Source: Pelobates cultripes
Lineage: Eukaryota > Chordata > Amphibia > Anura > Pelobatidae
DNA length: 64,000 bases
Assembly: GCA_933207985.1 (NCBI GenBank)
Contig: OW240913.1
Span: 326,678,444 to 326,742,443 of the forward strand
Direction: 5' to 3'
Positions 9,701 to 21,270 of the stretch are shown piece after piece. The number at the start of each line of letters is the position of its first letter. Within the stretch, counting starts at the first letter, position 1. The notes below the pieces were generated by a model. The model was not told the DNA's origin and did not search any database. It saw nothing but the letters and a program-made list of their open reading frames with translations. The position numbers were made by a program, and so were the translations under genes.

Positions 9701-10136
9701 ATTTTTCAAATTAATGTCATCCTGCATTTCATCCCAGGATGGTGCTGTCTGATCAGGGTCTCAAAACACATTTATTAATTTCTACAGATTTAACTTTTTT
9801 TTTTGCACCCCTGTTTATCATGCCTGCTTATTTTATTTCAAATTGTATCACTACAAATGGACTACGCCACACACATTCATTGGTTTGCATGTTTTAGCTT
9901 ATCTGATAGGTACTCTTCTTAACAGATGAAAATTCAATTCACATATTAAGGATTTTAACCCTTATATTACTCCCATTAATTTCAAGATGGAACTATTAAA
10001 TGTACAGGAAATCTATGTTATTTATAGAGATGATGCCTATTAACAAACCATCCTTTATTCCAATCTCTATCTTACTCTGACCACCATCTTTTAATAACCC
10101 TATCTAATACGATGGCTGTAGCAGCTATTCCCTTAC
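9700..10136 (-). repeat. Block D copy 3
   Basis: This matches the segments at 5080-5615 and 11050-11420, with shared landmarks ATTACTCCCATTA, CTATGTTATTTATAGAGATGATGCC and AATAACCCTATCTAA. On the minus strand it lies immediately downstream of candidate exon C copy 1. Confidence 0.7.
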
Positions 10137-10193
10137 CTGTCCGTAGAAGGCTGGATCTTTGGCTGTTTTTTGAATTCTTTTTTAGTAGAATTC
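10137..10193 (-). CDS. Candidate eIF4G-like exon C copy 1
   Basis: This is a 57-bp candidate exon. The acceptor is CTCAACTCCCATCCAG and the donor is a strong ACAG|GTAAGG. In phase 2-2, the same as exons A and B, it reads NSTKKEFKKQPKIQPSTD, a basic peptide that would join in frame to the next A exon. The copy at 11421-11477 has the same borders and differs by a conservative Lys/Arg change. Expression is not shown. Confidence 0.45.
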
Positions 10194-10498
10194 CTGGATG
10201 GGAGTTGAGTACCCCACAACCATAAAACCAGGGGATGTTCAAATATAGAAATAGTGTTAACCATTGTCTCTGTAAAAAATCCCACTGCAATGTAAATGCT
10301 TGTGAAATGGTAGTAGAACCAGCAGGAGTAGGGTTTCTGTCCTCTGGTCAGCGACATCACAATCGAACCTGATTGTCTAAATGCAGAAACAATGACTGAC
10401 TGCATAATGTCTATGGAAATTAAATCAAATTTAAAATTTAAATAGAATTTAAATGATAGGTACAGAAACCACTTAATTTTACAATTTGTTGTTGTGGC

Positions 10499-10650
10499 GT
10501 TAAAGGGATGCTGCGGCCACCATAACACCAAGATCAAGATTTTGTAATTTTGTCTTTGTTCATTGACAATATTAACAAAGTTCTCTAAGCACCAACACAA
10601 CTTTAGCTTAATAAAGCAGTGTTGGTGTATAGATGATTCCATGCACTGTC
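10499..10650. mobile_element. Partial TTAA-type MITE
   Basis: This begins with TTAAAGGGATG and holds an internal inverted repeat (CACCAACACAACTTTAGCTTAATAAAG ... TGTTGGTG, in part). It resembles the left ends of the TTAA-flanked elements at 11.87, 38.79 and 53.62 kb, but the right terminus was not found. Confidence 0.4.
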
Positions 10651-11049
10651 AATGCACTGCTCAATTTTCTGCCATTTAAGAGTTAAATCAGTTTTGTTTC
10701 TGTTTATGCAACTCTAACCAAACCTTCCCGGACAGTGACTCACACAACCAACTTGACAAAAAAAAAGTTTCATTTTCAATCAGATGTAACAGCACTGTGT
10801 GTTCACTTTGCAGATTTTATGTACTGCACTGTTAATTGACCATTCATAGCACACAGGAGGTTCCTGCAGACTATTAACAGAATATGGGAGATGAAATTCT
10901 AATTTAAGCAGACTGTGCAATAAAGAAAGTTTCAACATTAGATCTCTCTTCACAGGAAATGTGTATGGGAGACTTTTTAGGTCAAGTTCAGGGAGGTGTG
11001 ATTAGAGCTGCATAATCAAAGTGATTTGACCCCTGAATGGTAGAGAATC

Positions 11050-11420
11050 GAACCGCTTAAATAATTCCTATATATTTTACTTTGGGGGGTTTATGCACCA
11101 CTGTATACCTTGCCTGCTTGCTTTATTTCAATACCTATAAATGGGCTAGGCTAAACACTTTCATTTTTTTTTGTTCATTTTGTATCTCTTCTGTTAACAT
11201 AAATAACAAAAAGATGAAACTTAAATTCACATTGTAAGAATTTTAACCCTTCTATTACTTTTCATTTCAAGATGACACTGTTAAATCTACAGGAAAGCTA
11301 TGTTATTTATAGAGGTGATGCCCATTAAGAAACCATCCTTTATTCTAATCTCTGTTGAACTCTAACCCATTCTTCTAATAAGCCTATCTAGTATGATTCA
11401 TGTAGCAGCTAGTCCCTTAC
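11050..11420 (-). repeat. Block D copy 4
   Basis: This is the most upstream copy of the duplicated intronic block, adjoining candidate exon C copy 2. It shares GCTATGTTATTTATAGAGG and GTAGCAGCTAGTCCCTTACC with copy 3, which makes the duplicated gene region at least 7 kb long. Confidence 0.65.
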
Positions 11421-11477
11421 CTGTCCGTAGAAGGCTGGATCTTTGGCTGTTTTCTGAATTCTTTTTTAGTAGAATTC
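11421..11477 (-). CDS. Candidate eIF4G-like exon C copy 2
   Basis: This 57-bp candidate exon has the same acceptor (CATCCAG) and donor (ACAG|GTAAGG) as the copy at 10137-10193, the same phase, and one Lys-to-Arg change (KKEFRKQPKIQ). No A or B exon was found between the two C copies. Confidence 0.4.
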
Positions 11478-11656
11478 CTGGATGGGGGTTGATTACCCCA
11501 CAGCCATAAAACCAGAGGATATTCAAATATAGAAATAGTGTTACTCATTCTTTTAATAAATTATCCCACTGCAATGAAAATGCTCGTGAAATGCTAGTAC
11601 AACCAGCAAGAATAGGGTTCTCTATTCTCTGGTTAGTGACATCACAAATGATGTAC

Positions 11657-11768
11657 TAGATCCCCAGATGTTGCAGAATTACAACTCCCATGATGCTTTG
11701 CATGCCTTTAGAATAACAACGCATCATGGGAGTTGTAGTTCTACAACATCTACATCTGGGCATCTGCC
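11657..11768. mobile_element. Palindromic MITE
   Basis: The arms CCCAGATGTTGCAGAATTAC and its near-inverse (GTAGTTCTACAACATCTA) surround the familiar core ACTCCCATGATGC / GCATCATGGGAGT. It has the same general design as the hAT-like MITEs at 5.6, 23.6, 23.8 and 51.8 kb. No clear target duplication was found. Confidence 0.6.
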
Positions 11769-11871
11769 TATTAGCATTGTTCTAGTTGCAGAGAGAATGG
11801 CTAACTGCATAATGTCTATGGAAATGTAATCTAATTGAAAATGGATATGGAGTTTAAATGATAGAAACAAC

Positions 11872-12310
11872 TTAAAGGGACACTATCGTCAACATATAAA
11901 AGCAAGAAAGACAGGTCCCCCAGCCGTCTTTTTTGCTTTTATATGAAATTGCCATTAAATAAAAAAAACTGAGTAAGTTTTAATAATAAAACTTATCCCC
12001 ATTCCAGCGCCGAGCTCCCCGCTAGGCCACGCCCCCTTTTTCATCAAAATGATGAAATCGCAGGGCACAATGGGATGCTTCTCCTTGAGAAGCGTCATCG
12101 CAATGTGGTGCGCATGCTCGAATCCCACCCTATGAAGAAACTCAGTGCTCAACCGCGCATGTGCACAGATCGCAAGCTGAGCTGACTCACAGCTCAGCTC
12201 GCTTTCTATACCCGCCCCCCTCCTCAGCCAAACTGTGTGTTTGCATGTTTGCATAGAAACACTATATATAGAGATGTCTCTATATATAGTGTTTCTATGC
12301 AAACACACAA
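11872..12310. mobile_element. TTAA-type MITE remnant ending in a 58-bp hairpin
   Basis: The left end reads TTAAAGGGACACTATCGTCA, a terminus typical of the TTAA-flanked MITEs in this window. The right terminus is absent. At 12247-12304 is an inverted repeat with 28-bp arms and a 2-base loop around TATATATAGAGA|TG|TCTCTATATATA. Confidence 0.5.
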
Positions 12311-12339
12311 GTAGTAAAAAATTAAAGACCTACACACAC

Positions 12340-12445
12340 ACTCTTTCTCCATCCATCCATCCCCATCATCCATATCCATCCATCCCCATCATCCATATCC
12401 ATCCCCATCATCCGTATCCATGCCCATCATCCATATCCATCCAGT
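12340..12445. repeat. CATC/CCAT-rich simple repeat
   Basis: Irregular runs of CCATC, CATCC and CCATATCCATC. The reading frame through it is only a product of the repeat. Confidence 0.8.
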
Positions 12446-12458
12446 GTAATGATATTGA

Positions 12459-12947
12459 TGTTACAAAGTTTTGGAGTCCAGTAGCCAGATCAGCAATGTT
12501 TTCTGCCAGAGGTAGCCACTCGTTACCCAGGTGGTTGAGGCCCTGAGCCTTGAGTGGCCTTCTGGTCTTAAGCAGAGATGGGAGACTGGAACAGAAAGAT
12601 GATAATCGTAGTGAGGCAAGCCGAGGTCAGTGGGAAGGAGAAGCAGCAAAGTCAAAACAGTCCAAATTCAGCAACAGGAAGGAGAAGCAGGAACACGCTG
12701 GATTAGAGAGTACAGGAACCACAATAATCTGGCAAAGGTACAGAGACAGGAAGTGGCTTTTATAGGCCAAGGACCAGACACCTGACCAGACACAGCTGAA
12801 GTGAGTTGTCACTGATAACCTTGACTCTACAAACAATAGTATCAGATCTCAGGTAAATTTGCAAAAGGCAGGCTGGTGTACTGGTAAGGAAAAGGTTTAG
12901 CACCATTTAAACCAGGGTTCGAAACCCAGCAGAGTCAGTTCCTCACA
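12459..12947 (-). mobile_element. Candidate 3' LTR of the Ty3/gypsy element
   Basis: On the minus strand this reads TGTGAGGAACTG ... CTTTGTAACA, so it has TGT...ACA ends. It is preceded by a purine-rich tract (AGAGGTGGAGGTAA) that fits a polypurine tract, and it follows the end of the pol reading frame, which runs 13 bp into it. The partner 5' LTR is not in the window, so the borders are not confirmed by a second copy or target duplication. Confidence 0.6.
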
Positions 12948-13930
12948 TTACCTCCACCTCTACAGGCGCAGCCTCTGGATGCTCTATTTCCTGGTTTAGC
13001 AGGGTACTGTGCATGGAAAGACTGAAGAAGATCAGGAGCATGAATATTGTCCACTGGTTCCCATGATCTATCCTCCTCACCATAGCCTTTCCAATGAACC
13101 AAGTATTGAAGTTTGTTGCGGAAGATCCTGGAGTCAAGAATTTTTTCCACCTCGTATTCATCTTCACCATCCACGAGGACTGGTGGTGGGGCAGGCAAGG
13201 CTCGACCAGGGAAAGTATTTTCATGAAAAGGTTTTAGTGCCACGTGAAACACCGGATGTATTTTCATGGAATCCGGAAGTTGCAGACGGAAGGTGACTGC
13301 ATTGATCTGAGCGATTATCTTAAAAGGTCCCATGAACTTTTGACCCAATTTATGAGAAGGAATCCTAAGCTTAAGATTCTTTGTTGACAGCCAAACCTTG
13401 TCACCAACATGATAAACTGGGGCCTCCTTTCTGTGCCTATCAGCAGCTCTTTTGTAACATTCCTGAGCCTCCGAAAGAGTCTCCTTCAACAGTTCTTGGG
13501 AATCTCGTAAGGCGGTTAGCCGGTCAGTGACTGCAGGAATGGGAGTAGTAATTGGGAGACTCACTAGAAAGGTTGGATGGTAACCATAATTGGCAAAAAA
13601 TGGGCTCAGAGAAGTGGAGCAGTGTTGGGCATTGTTATAGGCAAACTCCGCCGTGGGTAGAAAATCCAGCCAGTCATCCTGCAGGTAACTAATATAGCAC
13701 CGCAAATATTGTTCTAAAGTCTGGTTGGTTCGCTCAGTCTGTCCATTACTTTGTGGATGAAAAGCTGAAGACAGATTTACATTAATACCTAGAATAGAAC
13801 AAAAATATTTCAAAAAATGAGATGTAAACTGCACTCCCCTGTCAGAAATTACTTCATCAGGCACTCCATGCAAGCGAAATATTTCCCGAATAACAAGGTC
13901 AGCAGTCTGTTTAGCTGAAGGGGAGACCAC
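12935..13930 (-). pseudogene. Ty3/gypsy pol, integrase C-terminal half with chromodomain
   Basis: This open segment carries the rest of the retroviral-type integrase core: VISDRGVQFTSHF (second catalytic Asp) and SAFHPQSNGQTERTNQTLEQ (catalytic Glu). The GPF/GPY-like module follows (GPFKII, FHVALKP), then a C-terminal chromodomain (YEVEKILDSR, YLVHWKGYGEEDRSWEP). Chromodomains in this position mark chromoviruses, whose integrases bind modified histones (family knowledge). The frame is separated by frameshifts near 13930-14095 from the rest of pol, so the element is not intact. Confidence 0.9.
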
Positions 13931-16416
13931 GAGCTGGTATGAAATGACTCATCTTGGTTAACCGGTCCACAACAACAAGAATAGTAGTGTGTTCCTTAGA
14001 GGGAGGTAGTTCCACAATAAAGTCCATGGATATAGATCCCCAGGGACGATGAGGAATCGGAAGAGGCTGAAGCAAGCCAACAGGGATGAGCGAGGAGTCT
14101 TATGTCTGGCACATACTTCTTAACATCCTCATAATATTTAGGCCACCAAAAGGATCGGGTAAGTAGTTCTTGTGTCTTTCGGATTCCTGGATGACCTGCT
14201 GGTTTAGAGTCATGGTAGAGGCGTAAAACGTCCAGTCGCACTGATTCTGGAACAAACAGACGCTGTTGAAAAATCCAAAACCCATTAAGCATGGTCATAT
14301 GAAGATCACGAGGAGGATCACGAAAAACTGGATCTTTAGAGTAGCCCTTTTTAATGCGAGACATTAGATCAGAAGGAAAGGTAACTCCTAAAAATCTGCT
14401 CTCCGGCAAGATGGTGGCCTTGGTTACTGTAGTATGGAGGGGGTCAGCTATCCTAGACAAGGCATCCGCCTTGCCATTTCTGGAACCAGGGCGGTATGAA
14501 ATAAAAAAATTAAACCTTGAGAAAAATAGGGACCAGCGTGCTTGTCTGGCTGACAGTCTCTTAGCGGATTGGATACATTCCAGATTTTTGTGATCTGTGA
14601 GGACGGTAATTGGATGGGTGGCTCCCTCCAAGAGATGTCTCCATTCGGTGAAGGCAGCTTTTATAGCCAAAAGTTCTTTATTCCCTATGTCATAATTTCT
14701 TTCTGCTGGTAACATCTGGCGGGAATAGAAGGCACATGGATGTAACAACATCTTAGGTCCAGTCCTTTGAGACAGTATAGCCCCAACAGCTGAATCAGAA
14801 GCATCTACCTCTACAGTAAATGGCAATTCTGGCTGAGGATGTACCAAGATAGGAGCAGATGTAAACAGAGTCTTTAATCTGGAAAATGCAGTGTCAGCCT
14901 TATTGGACCACTGAAAAGGAGTCCCTTTACGTGTAAGTTCAGTGATCGGTGTAATAACGGCAGAGAAATTCTTAATGAAACGCCTGTAAAAATTGGCAAA
15001 CCCCACAAATCTCTGTATATCTTTTTCATTCTTGGGGATGGGCCAGTCCAGCACAGCTTTAATTTTACTTGCGTCCATACTTAAACCTTTAGGAGTTATT
15101 ACATACCCCAGGAACTGAATTTCTGTTTGTTCAAACTCACATTTTTCCAGTTTAATGTATAGGTGGTGGGTACGAAGGCGCTCAAGAACAATGCAGACCT
15201 GTTTTCTGTGATTTTCAAGATTATCAGAAAATATCAGGATATCATCCAAATATGCTACAACAAACTGATCCAGGAGATCCCGTAGTACATCATTGATTAG
15301 ATGCTGAAAAGTTGCAGGGGCATTACAAAGCCCAAATGGCATTACTAGATATTCGTAATGTCCGTACCTGGTTCTGAAAGCTGCTTTCCATTCATCATTT
15401 GGTCTTATGCGAACCAGATTATATGCCCCCCGTAGATCAAGCTTCGTAAATATTTTAGCTGAACGAAGTCTCTCCAGAAGTTCAGGAATGAGAGGCAAGG
15501 GATAACGGTTTTTAACAGTGATTTTATTAATGTCCCTGTAATCAACACATGGTCGTAGACTGCCATCTTTCTTTTCTACAAAGAATATAGGAGCTCCTGC
15601 TGGAGAAGTGGATGGTCGAATAAAGCCTTTGGCAAGATTTTCTTGTATGTATTCACGAAGTGCTTTCAATTCAGGCTCAGAAAAGGAGTATATACGGCCA
15701 AATGGGATAGCAGCTCCAGGTAGCAGCTCTATGGGGCAATCATAAGGCCTGTGAGGTGGAAGCTGATCAGCATTCTTCTTATCACAGACATCTGCAAAAT
15801 CCTGATATTGTAGAGGAAGCTTAGTTAAGTTTGTAGCAACCATTTCATTAATTGTTGTGGTAACAGGTGTCACCTTAGAGGGTTGACAATTCATTAAGCA
15901 GTGTTCTGAAGGAAAGGACAAAGTTCTAGTCTTCCAATCAATCTGTGGGTTATGCAGAGCAAGCCAGGGTATACCCAAAATCACTGGAAACTGTGCTGAG
16001 GAAATTAGGTGGAAAGATATAGACTCATGGTGATTCACTTCCAGAATCAATTTTAAGGGCACAGTCTCATGTGTAACCGGGCCTGACGTAAGTGGAGAAC
16101 CATCTACTGTTTCCATTAACACAGGTGAAGATTTAGGGATAGACTGAATTTCATTTCCTGCTGCAAATTTAATGTCCATAAAGTTTCCGCCTGCTCCGGA
16201 ATCTATCATAGCTGTAGTTGAAATTTTATTATCACCATATTGCAAAGTGATAGGCACCACCAAATGAGGATGTTGAGTCATCATACCTTCTTCACCCTGA
16301 GCCAGAGAAAACAAGGGTTGTGTGACAGAACCCAGTTGGTCTGAAATCTGGGATTGGTGTTGAATCTGTGCACCCTCAGCAGTCATAGCTATTGTTCTTT
16401 TAGACTTGTTAGGGCA
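13931..16416 (-). pseudogene. Ty3/gypsy pol: protease, reverse transcriptase, RNase H, integrase N-terminus
   Basis: Read right to left: the end of a gag zinc knuckle (CPNKSKRT), an aspartic protease (MIDSGAGGNFMD), reverse transcriptase (KKDGSLRPCVDYRDIN, MPFGLCNAPATFQ, catalytic VAYLDDILIFS), RNase H (VEVDASDSAVGAIL, LTDHKNLE), and the HHCC integrase zinc domain (HPGIRKTQELL, FWWPKYYEDVKKYV). The integrase start with its first catalytic Asp ([12 protein letters not shown]) lies in another frame at about 14080-13960, so at least two frameshifts break the gene. The 5' end runs into the assembly gap, and gag is not seen on the far side. Confidence 0.92.
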
Positions 16417-16516
16417 NNNNNNNNNNNNNNNNNNNNNNNNNNNNNNNNNNNNNNNNNNNNNNNNNNNNNNNNNNNNNNNNNNNNNNNNNNNNNNNNNNNN
16501 NNNNNNNNNNNNNNNN
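16417..16516. other. Assembly gap of 100 N
   Basis: Exactly 100 N bases, as used for a gap of unknown size. It falls at the gag/protease border of the gypsy element. Confidence 0.99.
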
Positions 16517-17798
16517 ACTGGGATGGTGAGGAGTCCAATTGTCACTGTCCAACCTGCTTTGCCAATGACTATCACTATCCATATGTTGGCGGTCTATCTG
16601 AAGCAACCTGTGTGAGGCCACGTACCAAAGCCTTCTCTACTGGAATATTTGAGCCTAAGGATCGTAGTAGTGGTAAAGGAACTGCTGCTGTTGCACCCAC
16701 TTTTTTAATGTAATTGTAGTCGTTTCATCCTTCCTTATGTTGGTGTTGAAAAAAAGGTTGTTTTTTAGTCGATATACTACTACTGTAACATCATTGCATT
16801 TCACTATACAGCACACAGCAAACTGCATTGCACAGTGCTTCGACATTTGCACAGCACACATTTAATGAAAAATAGGCTTTGCTAACTGATTCTTCATCTT
16901 CAATGATACTGTACCCTGCCTGCAATACTACTACTGACACACTTAGTGTAGGCAGGTTTCATTTGCACAGTAAACTGCAGCAACATCCTGTATATTACTT
17001 AGGGAATATGCTTACAATATCCCAAGCATAAGCAGTGGCAAAGAAGCACATTGAAAAGAAAATAATAAATTTCTTACTAGAAATAAAACAAAATACAAAT
17101 CAGTACAACAATTCTAAAGCAGTTAATCAAAGTTATTGTAAGTGGCACTAGCAGTAGCAGTTAAGAAAGAGGAACTTTTTTTTATTTTTTTTATTAATGA
17201 CCCAGGTATCTCTCACTCCAACGCAAGCACAGCAATGGTAAAACACACTGCATCACTGCTGGCCTGTCTACCTTCTATTATCAAAGTGTCTGCAAAAATC
17301 CAGCTTAGAAGTATAGAGAGTTTTACTTTTCCTCCTTTTTCCCTTTATTGGTCAGTTGTCACCTGATCTGTTAAATTAATAATTGGTGGCTATCCATTAA
17401 CCATCAATCATCTTTTTTGACACGTCTTGATTGGACAGGAAATCCATCCAACATGATTTCCACTCCATCATGAGAAACTAAGCTGCTTGTTTGTCACCAC
17501 CAAAAAAAAAGCCTCTTACCCTTTCTATCCACTTTATTCCTGGTGTCAGGAACAGCACTCTGAATCAAACTTGTTCGGGCACGCACAAGTCATTTTTCTG
17601 ATATTCTGGTACGTGGCGGTTCGTAAGTTGGAATTTAGTTTGTTTACCCAATTGGCTCAAATTTGTCTGAATTCCATTTCAGCCCCAAATAAATCTCCAA
17701 TTCCACCCTCAATCTCAGATTAATTAAAAACATTTGCTATGTTCTCCTTAGATCTAAACGTATCTGCAACTATTGCCAATAATGAATTATTGTGTATG
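16517..17798. other. Unassigned DNA after the gap
   Basis: No gypsy gag, primer-binding site or 5' LTR was recognised here, although they would be expected next. A plus-strand frame runs from the gap to about 16713, but nothing in it was recognised. The rest is AT-rich non-coding sequence. Confidence 0.4.
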
Positions 17799-17863
17799 GA
17801 AACATAGAAACATAGCATGTGATGGCAGATAAGAACAATTTGGCCCATCTAGTCGGCCCAAAT
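17799..17863 (-). mobile_element. CR1/Rex1-type LINE, 3' tip
   Basis: Only the extreme 3' end remains: GGAAACATAGAAACATAG, then GTGATGGCAGATAAGAAC and CATCTAGTCGGCCCAA, which match the 3' ends of the other LINE copies in antisense. Confidence 0.85.
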
Positions 17864-18141
17864 AAGGTATGCTTTATGAACTTTAAAATGCAGCAAAGTA
17901 CTGTATATTCTCTTTTGTAAATAGCTGAAAACAGGAAATGCACAATGTAGCCCTCCTAGTAAGACAGTTTCAGGTAATGATCTCAAGAACGTGTATGTAC
18001 ATCTTACAAAAATAATTACAGGGTTTAAATATGAGAAATACCTTATTATGTATGTATACATTCCTACTTGTTCAGTGCATGAGTCTTTGATTCCAGTCAA
18101 CATCTCCTGCCAGTATACATAAAACATGAGCTAAAGAGTAG

Positions 18142-19145
18142 TGTAGCGGAGAGCTGGTATTCCACAGGTTATCTCCACTCAAGATCCCAGTGAGGCTCAG
18201 GAACAAGTATTAAAAATCCATAAGGCAATAATTACAGCAGGCAAGTCAATCCAATAATATCCCAATATAAATCCCAATGACTGGACGACACACAGCATCA
18301 GGAGCAGAACTGAACTTTTAATCACTCAACCTTCTTTTAAAGCTTTCTACCATGCAAGGGAGGGATTCACAATAATTATACAGTACACCAATCATACATG
18401 AGTTGCCACCCACACATCCCCTCCCCTTAGTATGACTCATAATCCCATTTTGCAGGACACAGTTCCCCTGATTTTCTGGATGTACCCCTAGGGGTACCCC
18501 TTTAAATGTTACATCCCCTGGTAGCCCTGATCTGGGTGAGGGACATATTAAAAAATCACCCAGATCAGACCAGGGGGTTCAGGAAATTCCTGGAGGTAGT
18601 AAAAAGACAAACTGCACTGGAGGTAACAGACGAAATGGGTTCCATACATTTTGGCCCTGCGGTCGGTCACAGAAAAAGGGAATAAAATACACGAACGGCT
18701 GGGGTTATGGAGACTGGGGAGGATTCGGATAAACCCCCTCGTTCGTGGGGTTCTTTCTACCGAATGGGAGCCGTTCGGTAGTTTCTACACGAATTGACGA
18801 CAGTGTGGAGGTCTCCGCGGTGGTTGCCTAGCCGAGTGTCTGATTTGGATTCCAGAAACTCGCAGGCAAAACACCGCTGTTTGGGAGTTTAAGATGGCCG
18901 CCGCCATGTGTTCGTCTCCCGAATGGCGGCCACCCAGAAGACAAAGCACACACTGCACTGATTGCCAATTACCCGTTTGCAACACTGTTGCGAACGGTAA
19001 TTGAAGGCACACTTATTACTGGGGTGGTCTGATTGTTCGGTAGTTTCACTTGCATAATAACTGGAGTGACTTTACCGAACAATCAGACGAATGCTGCATA
19101 CAACATACACATAATTTTGAGGACAGCCCAATGCCATCCGCTACA
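18142..19145 (-). mobile_element. Solo LTR, 1,004 bp, with 5-bp target duplication AGTAG
   Basis: Starts TGTAGCGGAGAG and ends ATCCGCTACA. AGTAG is directly repeated at 18137-18141 and 19146-19150, as expected for LTR integration. The middle holds short palindromes built on TTCGGTAG/ACCGAAC and a GATGGCCGCCGCC ... GGCGGCCACC segment shared with the LTRs at 22.8, 43.0 and 61.1 kb. No coding domain is inside. The strand is inferred from similarity to the element at 22.1-23.3 kb. Confidence 0.85.
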
Positions 19146-19150
19146 AGTAG

Positions 19151-21270
19151 TTTGAGGGATAGTTAAATACACACCTTTTATTAACTTACACCTTCCATAA
19201 ATCTATGTCCATAATGAGCTGTATTATTGGCTGGAAAAGGTTTGTGTGATTTATAGCTGAATTTATCAGCTGGAGTGGCAGATTTCACTTCCCCAGTAAT
19301 TGCAGTATCCATATCATCTTTTCCGAGACTTGTTTACTTGACAATCTACACTGTTTTAACTCTTTCATTACATATTGTATGCTATGAATCTCATAATGTA
19401 AGACTTGCCTTGATCCTCTTTTACAAAGTTGGTCAAATAACTTGAAGGTGCACCTTTCCCATGCATCCTAAGTCAAATGAAGCAGTTCAACCCCAATTCC
19501 TAGGATTTATAGTGTCATTCAATAATGGGAATAAATCTGCATTTATTTTGATGGTGAAAATAACCCACTCTTTGAAGTGTATGGTAGTTATCGCCAAATT
19601 GGAACCTCTTTACATGTATTTTCTTTTATAATTAAATCAAGAGAAACCCTCCTATATGCAATTAAGGAGTGATGAGGTAGCATACAATACTCTGAAACAA
19701 TGTATTAAAAACAATTCAAGCTTTGATTAGCTAAATAATATTAGTTGTAAGTGGGAGATGGTGATTAAATTAGAGCTACAAATTGTTATAGTGTAAATGT
19801 TTTGGAATTCACAGTTTACTCAAGATCTAAAAATATACATAATAAAGTAATGACCTGTTTCAATTCAAAGAACACTTCAAAGAATATGGTGTACTTGAAG
19901 ATATAGTTAATGCATGCTCAGTGTCATTGAAGGGCTAGCCAGAGGACAGGGGGCATTTGCCCCGACCACTAGTAGTATATACATTTTATTGTATTTAATA
20001 ACTGAAAGTAGTTGATGTACCATGTATATCAAGTACCTTGAAAGCCAAAGGGTATGTTCACTATGTGCGCTTATATTATTATATTTGAATCACATATTTT
20101 AATATTGATCAGGGTAGATAGTTTTCATCCCATTTCAAATTCACGATAGCTTGTAAAAATTAAGCTATAAATCAAAGAGTCTGCCAAGAATCACACTAAT
20201 GTCTGTAATAGGATTGATGCTATTTAAAACACAATTTGTTGTTTTCTAAGCTAGGAAGTAAGATGCGATATAATGAATTTCATTCTTGCCATCTCACACA
20301 CTAGCTGCAATCAGCATTTATGTTTGTTAGTGCAATTCTGCCTTTATATACAACCTGCTGTTGAACACAAGTAGCACAGTTCGTTCTGTAGCTACACTTC
20401 AAAAGAATAATGTTTAATCTTGGCTTAAAAGAAAACTTTCTAAAATTAATTCAGCATGGGGAAATTAAATGCAACCGGTTTATTAGCTTATATGGGTGAC
20501 CTAATTTTACCTGTGAATATTTTACAAATACACTGGTCAGCGTGGTGCAAATATTAAGTATCCCATACTTACATATTGCTTTCTAGAACAAAGTAATTTG
20601 AGGTTCTTTAAAATGTCGATTATCTGTTAACAGTAATATGTATGTCTTGCTCTCAAGATTTAATTCCTGATCAGAGACTCTGTATTATAATAGATCATTT
20701 TTGCTCTAGCAGGATTAATAAAACCACACTGACATATTTTTCTTGACAACAGTAAAGGGTTGGTTTTATTTTTTGTCTTGTTTTTCCATTTATCTTATTT
20801 TTATGTAGCATTCTACAAAAAAAAAAAAGGCTTTAAATTGTGCTGTGACTAATGCAGTGGATGAAGATTTCACTTCTTGGAAATAATCCTGTTATTTTTT
20901 TTATACAGCGCAGTTCATAAAAATGAACCCCGTGCATAAAGCGTAAAACTTGTGTATGTAATTCACTTTATCCATGCAGACCCTGTGCACTGTTTCCATG
21001 GTTGCAATTGTTGTGCAGATATTTCTGCTACAAACAGACTCATCCATTCTCATTTCTTCATCTCCAGCGTTTTAATTTTAAGCATTAAATCATTCTTTTG
21101 TTTGTTTTTTTTGTTTTGTTTTTTTGGTCTTTGATCTCATGCCAGTGATCATTGCCGAGTATGCTAATTCTATGAAATTTGCAAATTTGGAAGAATTATT
21201 TATATAGAAAATTGTAATCTAAAAATATTTGTTAAAACAAGAAAATTACAGCAAAAAAAACAACAAAAAA
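19151..21270. other. Unassigned AT-rich intergenic DNA
   Basis: No exon, element end or RNA gene was recognised. Poly-A and poly-T runs occur at 20817-20830 and 21110-21126. Confidence 0.5.

Noticed and set aside
12235..12765. Short plus-strand frames near the gypsy LTR
   Set aside because: They cover a simple repeat and LTR sequence and have no recognisable domain.
16354..16713. Frames running across the N gap
   Set aside because: The gap is translated as unknown residues. The two sides do not form one recognisable protein.
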